From Prorocentrum cordatum (Eukaryota > Sar > Dinophyceae > Prorocentrales > Prorocentraceae): 24,928 nt of DNA. Made by a program: the position numbers and the translations under genes. The DNA lies in NCBI GenBank assembly GCA_963575745.1, contig CAUYUJ010000160.1:92501-117428 (forward strand), read 5' to 3'. The notes under the pieces are model-generated. The model was not told where the DNA came from, made no database searches, and saw nothing but the letters and a program-made list of their open reading frames with translations. Positions 1 to 7,070 of the stretch are shown here, one piece after another (positions within the stretch are counted from its first letter, which is position 1; every line of letters begins with the position of its first letter).

Positions 1-303
1 GCCCCGTGCTTGCCCTTCGCGGCCCAATATACGTATGCCCTTCGTGGCCCCCGCTCGTTCGTGTCCGTCGTGGCCCCATGGTCATGCCCTTCGTGGCCCC
101 GCTGTCGCCCTTTGTGGCCCCCTCGCTGTCCTACGTGGCCCAGTTGCTACCCTCAGTGGCCCCGTCGTTGCCTTCGATGGCCCCGCATTATCTGCCCTTC
201 GTGGCCCCCGCTCGTTCGCGCTCTTCGTGGCCCCTAACGCATTCCCTTCGTGTCCCCGCTGTCGCTCTTCGTGGCCTACTTCGTGCCCTTCGTGGCCCTG
301 CTG

Positions 304-305
<2 letters not shown>
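1..305. repeat. Degenerate ~20-24 bp tandem repeat, core CCTTCGTGGCCCC
   Basis: The core CCTTCGTGGCCCC or a close variant recurs about every 20-24 bases from the window edge to about base 300, separated by short variable stretches rich in GCTGTCG or GCTCGTTCG. Open frames here are low-complexity and are explained by the repeat. The same TTCGTGGCCCC core marks each unit of the satellite at 14401-15745. The array is cut by the window start, so its full length is unknown. Confidence 0.8.
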
Positions 306-307
<2 letters not shown>

Positions 308-344
<37 letters not shown>

Positions 345-440
345 CTCGCTTTCGCTCGTCGTCGTCGTCGTCGTTGCCGTCGTCGTCGTCGTCGTCGTCG
401 TCGTCATCGTCGTCGTCGACATCGTCGTCGTCGTCGTGGT
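308..440. repeat. (CT)n then (GTC)n microsatellites
   Basis: A CT dinucleotide run (about 308-341) passes through CGCTCT variants into a GTC/CGT triplet run (about 357-440) with a few ATC and GCC interruptions. Frames over it read poly-Ser or poly-Val and are not evidence of a gene. Confidence 0.9.
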
Positions 441-659
441 CGGTCCCCTGTCCGTTCCTCTTGGGGTCGGGTTGCCGCCGATCAGCGCTGCCGCTGGCCA
501 GGCCGACGGTCCGCGGCCGCCCCGCCGCTTGCCCGGGCTCGGCCTGCAGGGAAGAAAGGTATACCCCCCAAAAGGGGTACGATCAAAGACGAAGAGGGCG
601 GGTGTCTAGGGTTTGGGAAATAGGCGTTAACGGACACTCGATCAGATCATATCATATTG
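441..659. other. Non-repetitive G+C-rich spacer, no gene seen
   Basis: Between the GTC array and the GAT array lies unique-looking sequence. I see no convincing coding frame or RNA gene. A short purine/pyrimidine symmetry (TACCCCCCAAAAGGGGTA, near 561-578) is the only structure noticed. Confidence 0.5.
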
Positions 660-882
660 TTGTAGTTATTGTTGATGAAGACTGTGTTGTTGTTGGTGGT
701 GGTGGTGGTGTTTTTGTTCGTGCTGTTGATGATGCTGAAGACGAGGATGATGACGATGAGGTTGATGATGGCGATGCTGATGCCGATGCTGATGCTGATG
801 GCGATGATGCTGATGACGGTGTCGATGACAATGATGGTGACGATAATGGTGCTGATGATGACGACGATTACGACGATGGCTG
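660..882. repeat. GAT-rich triplet/hexamer array
   Basis: Imperfect GATGAT / GATGCT / GATGGT repeats preceded by a GTTGTTGTTGGTGGTGG stretch. Frames give poly-Asp (+) or His-rich (-) peptides, as expected of the repeat. A second GAT array of the same composition lies at 1196-1560. Confidence 0.85.
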
Positions 883-1195
883 ACATGGCAGGACAAGAAG
901 CCGCGCTTAAGCGGCGCATCGGCAATCAGCAACCCCAAACGAAGGTCAAGACACACATGTAACAACGAGAGGCGATAATGTAAGCACGCCGGTGCATAGG
1001 CGCTGCAAATACACCAACGCTGTGCGGCGTATGGCAATACATTCTTACGGGAAGCACGCGGGGTGAGAAGGGGCGAGGGAGAGGGAAGGACAGGGGAGTG
1101 AGGGAGGGAAGGAGCGGGGGGAAGATGGGGTGAGTGCAGCATCTTCACAATGATCGGAACAATTGCGCGACTGCACCGTCCCGCGCAGCAGAAGG
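883..1195. other. Spacer between GAT arrays, no gene seen
   Basis: Mixed-composition sequence with a G+A-rich patch (about 1068-1130). No frame with coding character and no RNA gene was recognised. Confidence 0.5.
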
Positions 1196-1560
1196 CGATG
1201 ATGGTATTGTCATGATGCTTGTGATGACGATGAGGATGACGATGTCGATGGTAATGATGGTGGTGATGATGAGGAGGAGGAGGAGGAGGAAGAGGAGTAA
1301 ATGGATAATAATGATGATGATATAATGATGGTGATGGCGTTGATGACTCGGTGATGCTGACGGTTGTGGTGGTGATGATGATGTTGTTGGTCATGCTGTT
1401 GAATACGATGGCACGGATGCTGGTGGTGGTGGTGGTGATGCCCCAGATGATGGTGATGATGATGCTGATGATGATGATGGTGATGATGATGATGATGAGG
1501 ATGATGAGGATGATGAGGATGATGCTGATGGCAACGACGACGGCGGTGATGGAGTTGGCG
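1196..1560. repeat. Second GAT-rich array with short GGA run
   Basis: Imperfect (GATGAT)n and (GATGGT)n with a short GGA run at about 1271-1297 and GTGGTG segments at about 1422-1437. Overlapping Met/Val/Asp-rich or His-rich frames reflect the repeat only. Confidence 0.85.
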
Positions 1561-1920
1561 ATGCCCGACTAGGCGGACGAGGAGGGTGACGACGAGGGCG
1601 AGGACGCGGGGCTCGCCACCCGCTCACTCCCGCGGCGGCACGTGGGCGCTCCCTCTCTGCCGCCGGCGAGGCCGACCCTGGCAGGGCCGCCTCCACCATC
1701 CGATTCGATGCGATGCGGTTATTCGCCGGCTGGGGCCGCGATCCCAGAGATCCAACGTATCGAAAAAAAATCGAGACCGAAGTTTTTCGCTGATTTCGGC
1801 CCCTAGGGGCCTTCGCCGGGCCTCGGGACCGTCCAAAAACGACCCAGGATGAAAAACTGGTCCTGGGGAACGGGTCGAGACTTCCAGGGACCGCGTACTG
1901 AACAAATCACGACATCGGAT
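1561..1920. other. Spacer with a central 14-bp palindrome
   Basis: No gene recognised. The stretch from about 1733 to 1895 holds the perfect palindrome GGCCCCTAGGGGCC at 1798-1811. Its outer ends are only weakly complementary (CGCGATCCC against GGGACCGCG), so it may be an eroded inverted-repeat element, but arm pairing is too poor to call it one. Confidence 0.4.
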
Positions 1921-1923
1921 CTC

Positions 1924-2008
1924 GCCTCCTCCTCCTCCTCCTCATCCTCCTCCTCCTCCTCCTCCTCTTCCTCCCTCCTCCTCCTCCTCCTCCTCCTCCT
2001 CCTCCTCT
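1924..2008. repeat. (CCT)n polypyrimidine array
   Basis: About 85 bases of CCT/CTC triplets with rare CAT and CTT interruptions. Frames read poly-Ser, poly-Leu or, on the other strand, poly-Glu/Arg. One of several GGA/TCC arrays in the window. Confidence 0.95.
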
Positions 2009-2170
2009 GGCCGAACGGGGCGCCACTTCCATGCGATCCAGCTCTGTTCGCCGGCATCGGCCAGGGCCCGCCGGAAGTGGGGCGCGGCGGTGCGGTGCCG
2101 GTGCGCTTCGGGACGAGCCGCCGGCGACGCGGTGCGCCCTCGACGCGGTGCGATTTCGCGGTCCGATCCT

Positions 2171-2345
2171 CACCACCCACCAAACCACCCCAACCCCACC
2201 CGAAGGCCCAAATTTATCATCGATTTCCAGTGGGGGGGGGTCGGGGAACGTTGAAAAAACACATGGTATCCGTACCCCCCCCAACCCGAAATTCGGGTCA
2301 AATTCGGGTCTTCGGGTTGGGTTGGGGTGGTCTGGTTGGTAGTCA
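2171..2345. mobile_element. MITE-like inverted-repeat element with 6-bp target duplication
   Basis: The left arm (from CACCACCCACCAAACC through AACCCCACCCGAAGG) is the imperfect reverse complement of the right arm ending GGTCTGGTTGGTAGTCA, giving arms of about 50 bp around a G-run centre. The 6-mer GATCCT lies immediately outside both ends (2165-2170 and 2346-2351), as expected of a target-site duplication. It has no coding capacity, so it would be non-autonomous. The superfamily cannot be assigned because no transposase is visible. Confidence 0.65.
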
Positions 2346-2397
2346 GATCCTGTGCCTCTTTTCCTTCACCTTGCCCCTCCAAGCCCCCCCCCCACTC

Positions 2398-2486
2398 GAT
2401 CCTCGAGCCTCGAGCCTCGATCGAAGCGAGCCTCGGTCGTCGAGCCTCGAGCCCTCGAGCCTCGAGCCTCGAGCCTCGAGCCTCGG
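2398..2486. repeat. CTCGAGC heptamer/decamer minisatellite
   Basis: Repeated CTCGAGC and CCTCGAGCCT units, each containing the CTCGAG palindrome, with an interruption near 2420-2445. Frames read Ser/Leu/Glu/Pro repeats on either strand. Confidence 0.85.
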
Positions 2487-2720
2487 CAGACCTGCCCCGG
2501 CGCCCGGCCAGCGCCCGCCGGCGGCCGCTCCAGCGGCCGCCCCGCTCGGGCCGGCCGCGGGGCACCTGCGGGCTGAGCGCACGCCGAGGGGGGCCCCCCT
2601 CGCGGCGCACGCGGGCCCTCGCGCGAGGAGCGCCGCCAGCCCGCCACGTCCACGCGTGCCGGCGCCTCTCCCGCAGGCTCGGCGGCCTCCTCGGCTGCCA
2701 TAACAAGGGCTCCCTCGAGG

Positions 2721-2738
2721 GCGCGAAGTTATTCGCGC
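2721..2738. repeat. GCGCGAAGTTATTCGCGC hairpin, copy 1
   Basis: A 7-bp perfect stem (GCGCGAA/TTCGCGC) around the loop GTTA, followed by CTTCGCG repeats. The same 18 bases recur at 2816-2833. Confidence 0.75.
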
Positions 2739-2815
2739 TTCGCGCTTCGCGGTCCTCGTTCCTTCTCCCCCTCCTCCTCGTCCTCCTATTCTCCCTTTGG
2801 GAGGGCGGCGCGAGA

Positions 2816-2863
2816 GCGCGAAGTTATTCGCGCTTCGCGCTTCGCGCAGCGCGAAGCGCGAAG
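2816..2863. repeat. Compound hairpin, second copy plus 15-bp perfect palindrome
   Basis: The 18-base hairpin seen at 2721 recurs at 2816-2833. It is followed by CTTCGCGCTTCGCGC (2833-2847), whose exact reverse complement occupies 2849-2863 after a single spacer base. The arms are perfect over 15 bp. Function unknown; it is too close-packed for a normal RNA loop but could extrude as a cruciform. Confidence 0.8.
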
Positions 2864-2895
2864 TTGGGAGCCCTAGCATAATTTTCTGGCCTCGC

Positions 2896-3114
2896 TCATT
2901 CCACGGGCGGCCAGCCGTCCGAGCACTCGGGGAAATAGCTCAGGAGGGTGAGGAGATCAGAGCGTGAATTACCTGCCCCGCTTTCGCTTCCAGGCAACAC
3001 CAAGTCATACCACGCGCCTCCTCGTCGAGCGGCCCAGTACAGGCCGTAGTTTGGCATCGCTTGGTATCTCTTGGAAGCGAGGGTGGTCAAAGGCGAGGTA
3101 GGTTTGTTTGCCCC
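2896..3114 (-). CDS. Unassigned coding-like fragment (possible exon or gene relic)
   Basis: On the minus strand an open frame runs from just after an in-frame TAG at 3115-3117 to a TGA at 2896-2898, about 72 residues. Unlike most frames here it has balanced, protein-like composition (for example ASKRYQAMPNYGLYW and DLLTLLSYFPECSDGW) and lies outside any repeat. It lacks a convincing ATG at its beginning, so it could be a terminal exon, a transposon fragment or chance. I recognise no family. It sits directly between the hairpin region and the MITE at 3141. Confidence 0.25.
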   Translation of the reverse strand, partial: GANKPTSPLTTLASKRYQAMPNYGLYWAARRGGAWYDLVLPGSESGAGNSRSDLLTLLSYFPECSDGWPPVE

Positions 3115-3140
3115 CTATTCTCGGCCGCTCGGGGGCCCAC

Positions 3141-3302
3141 TTGCCAGCCCGGAACACATCCCTAATTATCCCTAGGCTGGGCACCTCCTCCTCACGATGC
3201 CAATCTTAGGGATGCCCTCATTTTTTCAGGGTGGATCCCTGAGATTGTCATCGCCGTTTGGCGTGCCAATCTTGGGGATAGGCATACGTTCGAGGCTGGT
3301 AA
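3141..3302. mobile_element. MITE family A, copy 1, with CCCAC target duplication
   Basis: A 162-bp element with imperfect terminal inverted repeats: it begins TTGCCAGCCCGGAACA and ends CGTTCGAGGCTGGTAA. It is flanked by the 5-mer CCCAC at 3136-3140 and 3303-3307. Its reverse complement aligns nearly end to end with the element at 5239-5396. A paralogous unoccupied site at 3521-3579 has the same flanks joined without the element and with one CCCAC, which makes the boundaries and duplication well supported. No coding capacity; mobilising transposase unknown. Confidence 0.85.
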
Positions 3303-3339
3303 CCCACGGCATGCTCGGGGCCAGCCCAGGGGCCCACGG

Positions 3340-3525
3340 GAGAGGTCGGCGGCGCGCACAGGGGGGTAGGGGGAGGGGGGAAGGCTGCTTAGAAGCACCC
3401 CCTGCTTCTTAGAGGGCGCGGGCCTTGTCTGTAGATCTGAGGCCGGCGCCTTCTAAGAAGCAGCCTCCTTCCAAGAAGCCCTCCCCCCTCCCCCTACCCC
3501 TCTCTGCGCGCCGCCAATCTTCGGC
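3340..3525. repeat. Long imperfect inverted repeat centred near 3433
   Basis: The left arm holds GGCGGCGCGCACAGGGG and GTAGGGGGAGG then GGCTGCTTAGAAGC; the right arm holds the complementary AAGAAGCAGCC, CCTCCCCCTAC and CTGCGCGCCGCC in mirror order. The inner part CTTCTTAGAGGGCGCGGGCC pairs with GGCCGGCGCCTTCTAAGAAG. Together they form an imperfect fold-back of about 185 bp. No target duplication was identified, so it may be a transposon relic or an inverted duplication. Confidence 0.6.
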
Positions 3526-3579
3526 CCCCCGGGGGCCCACGGCATGCTCGGGGCCGGCCCGGGGGCCCACGGGAGAGGG
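3521..3579. other. Empty-site paralogue of the MITE A copy 1 insertion
   Basis: The sequence reads GGGGGCCCAC then GGCATGCTCGGGGCC and on to GGGGGCCCACGGGAGAGG. It matches the two flanks of the element at 3141-3302 with only a few mismatches, but has a single CCCAC and no insert. It is therefore a local duplicate of the target that never received the element. Confidence 0.8.
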
Positions 3580-3685
3580 GCCGACGGGCCCGCGGGTCGG
3601 AACGAGGAACATCTACGTCACCAGTGGCGGGCTGTTCTTCCATCCCAGGACTTTTTGAGGGTCGGGGGCGGCGCTTGGGGTGGTG

Positions 3686-3741
3686 TGGTGTATACTTTTT
3701 CCCCGATGTCCCGGGGAAGCAGCGAAAAATGTATACACCAG
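3686..3741. repeat. TGGTGTATAC fold-back repeat
   Basis: TGGTGTATACTTTTTCCCC is answered by GGGGAAGCAGCGAAAAATG and GTATACACCA on the other side of a short GC centre, so the segment can fold on itself. A third partial copy, GTATACACCA, follows at 3748-3757. Boundaries and target duplication are not clear. Confidence 0.5.
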
Positions 3742-4024
3742 GGTCCCGTATACACCAGGATCCGCTCTCCAGTGCAAATTTCAATGCGGGGCCGGAAACA
3801 GCGTCGGTGTATAGAGTTCGATTCCCTTGTCCGCACGAAGGCGCGGGTCAAACGCTTCTCAGAGGGCGCTGGGACTGCTGAGAAGTCCCGCCGTCTCCTG
3901 ATCAGGCCTGCTCCTTCTCGCTCTCCCCCTTCGCTCGCCGCCGACTGGAGCTGGCAGGCGTCGAGACTTCGGAGGCGCCCAGACATGCTCGCGTCTTGAA
4001 AGAACCAGGACGGGAGGCCTTTCG

Positions 4025-4218
4025 TTAAGTCGGGCCTGTCCCCCTACAGGGGTATTTTCGACGAAAAGTAAGAAATGCCCCAAAATGGTCAAAAAATACT
4101 CCAAAAATAGCCTGGGGACTATTTTTTCAATATTTGTTGGCCTTTTTCGGTGTTATTTTTGGGGGTATGTTTTATTTTTCGTCGAACATCCCCCTGCAGG
4201 GGGACACGCCCGACATAA
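4025..4218. mobile_element. MITE family B, copy 1, with 8-bp target duplication GCCTTTCG
   Basis: A 194-bp A+T-rich fold-back in a G+C-rich setting. It begins TTAAGTCGGGC and ends GCCCGACATAA. Subterminal TCCCCCTACAGGGG and CCCCCTGCAGGGGG are themselves palindromic, followed by TTCGACGAAAA on one side and TTTTTCGTCGAA on the other. The 8-mer GCCTTTCG flanks it exactly (4017-4024 and 4219-4226). Eight-base duplications occur in several DNA-transposon superfamilies (hAT, P, Merlin), so no assignment is made. A second copy lies at 4583-4721. Confidence 0.85.
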
Positions 4219-4455
4219 GCCTTTCGCCTTTCCTCGCCCCGCCCGGGCTGCTCCCGGCGTGCCCCGCCCGTTGCCCCACCGGCGCCCGCACCGTGCTCCG
4301 GCGCGCTCGCGCCCGCCGACGTCGAGCAGCTGCCGGGAGCCCGCGGCGAGCCTCGTCGGGCCGCGAGCAGGGCTGCCTGCAGGACGAGGAAGCCGGCCCC
4401 GGGGAGAGGTCGGCGGCGAGTTCCGAGCCCTGCCCTCGCCGAGCCACGATTCAGG

Positions 4456-4529
4456 CAGGAGGAGGAGGAGGAGGAGGAGGAGGAGGAGGAGGAGGAGGAG
4501 GAGGAGGAGGAGGAGGAGGAGGAGGAGGA
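4456..4529. repeat. (GGA)n polypurine array
   Basis: About 74 bases of nearly pure GGA triplets. Frames read poly-Gly, poly-Arg/Glu or poly-Leu on the other strand. It lies between the two family B elements. Confidence 0.95.
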
Positions 4530-4582
4530 TGGGCGGCGGGGGTAGGCATTCGCCGAGCACGTGGCGAGAGCCGAGCCTTGCC

Positions 4583-4721
4583 TTAAGTCAAGGAATACTC
4601 AAAATAGTCAGAAAATAGTCTGGGGGCTATTTTTTTGAATATTTTTTGACCATTTTGGAGTATTGTTTGGGTATTTTTTTTCGTCGAAGATCCCCCTGTA
4701 GGGGGGACACGCCCGACTTAA
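4583..4721. mobile_element. MITE family B, copy 2, arm-deleted, target duplication GCCTTGCC
   Basis: This 139-bp element matches 4025-4218 in its A+T-rich core (ATAGTCTGGGGGCTATTTTT) and its right arm (TTTCGTCGAAGATCCCCCTG ending GCCCGACTTAA). Its left end keeps only TTAAGTC before passing into the core: roughly 40-50 bases, including GGGCGTGTCCCCC and the CGACGAAAA segment, are missing. The 8-mer GCCTTGCC flanks both ends (4575-4582 and 4722-4729). The arm was therefore lost after insertion, or the element moved in deleted form. Confidence 0.85.
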
Positions 4722-4905
4722 GCCTTGCCCCCGCCTCCATGGATTCGGGAGGATGGGCTCGGATGTGGCCAGCCGTCGGGACTTGCCTGGGGGACCGCGC
4801 CTCGGGAAGGCGAGGGACGTCGCCTGCCTGGGCCTCGTTGGGGCCTCGGTCGAGCTCTGGCTCCTGCTGCTCTGCTGCTCCTCCTCCGGGGGGGGGGAGA
4901 GGAAG

Positions 4906-5040
4906 AAGGGGGAGGAGGAGGAGGAGGGAGGAGGGAGGAGGAGGAGGAGGAGGAGGAGGAGGAGGAGGAGGAGGGGAGGAGGAGGAGGAGGAGAGGAGGG
5001 GAGGAGGAGGAGGAGGAGGAGGAGGAGGAGGAGGAGGAAG
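4906..5040. repeat. Long (GGA)n polypurine array
   Basis: GGA triplets with occasional GGGA phase shifts over about 135 bases. Every frame is low-complexity (Glu, Arg or Gly on plus; Ser, Leu or Pro on minus), which explains several apparent open frames. Confidence 0.95.
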
Positions 5041-5238
5041 ACGAAGGTGAAGGGCAAGAGTGGAGGGGGGGACTCAGAGGGAAGGCGAGAAGGTAAGAGA
5101 ATGGGATGGGGGAGGTTGCTGCAGGCATTGTGCGGCGCGCCGGTGGCTGGGCGCGGCGGCGGCCGCGCGAAAAAAGTCCGGGCCCGCGTGTGGCCGCTGG
5201 CGCCGCCGCTGGTCCGCTGCTTTTCCGTGCTCCGGTCC

Positions 5239-5396
5239 TTACCAGCCTCGAACGTATCCCTATTCCTGAGATTGACACGCCAAAAGGCGATGACAATCTT
5301 AGGGATGCACCCTCAGAAACTGAGGGGATCCCCAAGATCGCCATCGTGATGAGGCGATGCCCAACATAGGGATAGGAATATGTTCTGGGCTGGTAA
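5239..5396. mobile_element. MITE family A, copy 2, with GGTCC target duplication
   Basis: A 158-bp element beginning TTACCAGCCTCGAACGTAT and ending ATGTTCTGGGCTGGTAA. It is flanked by GGTCC at 5234-5238 and 5397-5401. It aligns with the reverse complement of 3141-3302 through shared internal blocks such as GACAATCTTAGGGATGCACC and GGATCCCCAAGAT. The two copies are thus in opposite orientation, and both have five-base G+C-rich duplications. Non-coding. Confidence 0.85.
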
Positions 5397-5416
5397 GGTC
5401 CGAAGGCGAAACAAGG

Positions 5417-5579
5417 CCATCAACACAAATTTTGGCGCCGCGCGCGGATTTCTCGGATCCGCGCTGGGGCCCCTCGGCGGCGCCTCCGGCGTCGCCCCTG
5501 GCGCGCTGCGCGCGCCGGGGAGGGGGGCCCAGCGCAAACACAAGAAATCCGCGCTGATCGCCCAAAGTTTATGTTTATG
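5417..5579. mobile_element. Inverted-repeat element, no clear target duplication
   Basis: The left arm (CCATCAACACAAATTTTGGCG, GCGCGGATTTCT, GCGCTGGGGCCC) and the right arm (GGGCCCAGCGC, AGAAATCCGCGC, AAGTTTATGTTTATGG) are imperfect reverse complements over about 55 bp around a G+C-rich loop. It starts only about 20 bases after the family A copy. No flanking duplication was found, so it may be an old MITE or another fold-back sequence. Confidence 0.55.
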
Positions 5580-5660
5580 GTTTTTTTCTTCTTCTAGCCC
5601 CAGCTCCCAGGCTCCTGCTCTGCACCCTTGCCCTCCGCTCCTCCTCGTGTGCGGGGTGGG

Positions 5661-5791
5661 TCGGTGATTCAAAGATGAGGTCCTGAGGGATGGGGGCCTA
5701 ATGATAGGAAGGGATCCAAAGGTTGATTACGTTGTCTGAGGCACCTCGTCCTTAGGACTCCATCCCTAGGACCCCACCTTTGAACCACCGA
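5661..5791. mobile_element. MITE family C with GTGGG target duplication
   Basis: A 131-bp element with arms of about 38 bp: TCGGTGATTCAAAGATGAGG with TCCTGAGGGATGG on the left, and CCATCCCTAGGACCCCACC with TTTGAACCACCGA on the right. GTGGG flanks it on both sides (5656-5660 and 5792-5796). Non-coding. Terminal sequence differs from families A and B, so it is a separate family. Confidence 0.75.
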
Positions 5792-6047
5792 GTGGGGGCT
5801 CAGCAGATGGGGTCCTCTTAGGGAGGCGTGCTCGAGCCATCCTGCTGTCTGCGACGGCGCAGCGATGGCTCGGCGCAGCGATGTCTCGGACTTGCCAGTC
5901 GGCGCTGCGCAATTGCCGCTGCCGCCGCCGCCGCCTGGCTTCTGCGGTCAGGAAGGTGCAGCCTGCGGGCCCAGCCATGCCAGAGGGATTGGGGGAGCGT
6001 GAGCCCGGTGTGGTCGAAGTGCAGTGCGAGGAGTGCGTCTTTCACAC
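5792..6047. other. Spacer with a 16-bp tandem duplication, no gene seen
   Basis: CGCAGCGATGGCTCGG is followed directly by CGCAGCGATGTCTCGG (about 5857-5888), then a GCCGCC run near 5920-5935. No convincing coding frame or RNA gene. Confidence 0.5.
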
Positions 6048-6172
6048 CCGCCGCATACATATATGTATAGTTATATGTACATATATATATACACACATAT
6101 ATGTGATTATATCTACGCATGAAGTATATATATATATAGCATATATATATATGTGTATATAAATATTTTTCT
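6048..6172. repeat. (TA)n-rich microsatellite
   Basis: TATATA/CATATA repeats over about 120 bases, the most A+T-rich point of the window apart from the family B elements. Frames read Tyr/Ile repeats and have no coding support. Confidence 0.9.
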
Positions 6173-6177
6173 GCTTC

Positions 6178-6412
6178 CTGGCCCCCGAGACGGCTCAAGA
6201 GGCTTCCAAGGCAGCTCAAGAGCGCCCCTAGAACGCCTCCAGAGAGAATTCCGAGGGGCCACACCAACCAACCTTTCGAGCTTTCCGCTCCCGGAGGCCT
6301 CAAGAGGCTCCCGTCGGCTCCCAAGACACCTCCAAGAGGCCCCAACACGTCCCCAGGAGCCTCCCAGGACGCCCCAGGATGCCCCCAAGAGGCACCCACA
6401 AACTCCCCCCGC
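6178..6412. repeat. Degenerate ~11-12 bp CCCAAGAGGCC-type repeat
   Basis: Variants of CTCAAGAGGC, CTCCAAGAGGC, CCCAGGAGCCTC and CCCAGGACGCC recur at roughly 11-12 base spacing. The minus-strand frame reads Gly/Trp/Leu/Ser repeats and is explained by this. Unit boundaries are blurred by divergence. Confidence 0.6.
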
Positions 6413-6600
6413 CCCGACGCCGTAAGACACTCCTGACGATCCTCGACGCGGTCCCAAGAAGCACACGGCCCACGGGGTCCCCGAGAGCACTCCCCAAAGG
6501 GCCCAAAGAAGCCAGCATCCTTGCTTTTCCTCCGGCTTTGGTTGCGTCTCAGCGTTTCGGCCCGTGCAGCTTCCCGACGTTCCGACACGGTCCCGGACAC

Positions 6601-6654
6601 GAGGAGGAGGAGGAGGAGGAGGAGGAGGAGGAGAAGGAGGAGGAGGAGGAGGAG
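6601..6654. repeat. (GGA)n polypurine array
   Basis: GGA triplets with one GAA interruption. Confidence 0.95.
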
Positions 6655-6734
6655 TGACGAGTCGGACCGCCGTCCGCCGTTCTCTGTAGGGGGCCGCAGG
6701 AGGGCGGAGGACGGCGGACGGACCGCGGGCGGAC

Positions 6735-7070
6735 TCCTCAGTCATCCTCGCTGCTCGCTCCTCACTTCTCGCTCCTCGCTCCTCACTCCACATCCTCTCC
6801 CCACCCCGCCCTCTCCCCTCCTGCTCGCTCCTCGCCGAACAGTCCTCGCTCCTCCTCGTCCGCCTCCTCGTCCTCCTCCTCTTCCTCGCCTTCCTTCCTC
6901 CCTCCTGTGCTCTCCTCTCTCCTCACTCATCCTCCCTGAGGAGGGAGGAGGAAGGCCTTTGATGAGCCACTCCTCCTCCTTCTCGCCTTCCTTCCTTCCT
7001 CCTGCGCTTTCCTCTCTCCTCCCTCCTTCCTCGCTGAGAAGGAGGGAGGAGGGCCCTTTGATGTGTCGCT
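6735..7070. repeat. CTCGCTCCTC-rich tract with a 97-bp tandem duplication
   Basis: CTCGCTCCTC variants from about 6747 lead into two consecutive copies of a ~97-bp unit. Each copy begins TCGCCTTCCTTCCT (6886 and 6983), runs through CTCTCTCCTC and a palindromic TCCCTGAGGAGGGA-type turn, and ends GGCCTTTGATG or GGCCCTTTGATG. No gene. Confidence 0.75.

Noticed and set aside
1733-1895. Possible further MITE around the GGCCCCTAGGGGCC palindrome
   Set aside because: Outer arms pair poorly and no flanking duplication was found.
4890-5100. Open frames rich in Glu/Arg/Gly or Ser over GGA arrays
   Set aside because: Pure triplet-repeat translations present in all frames of every such array in the window.
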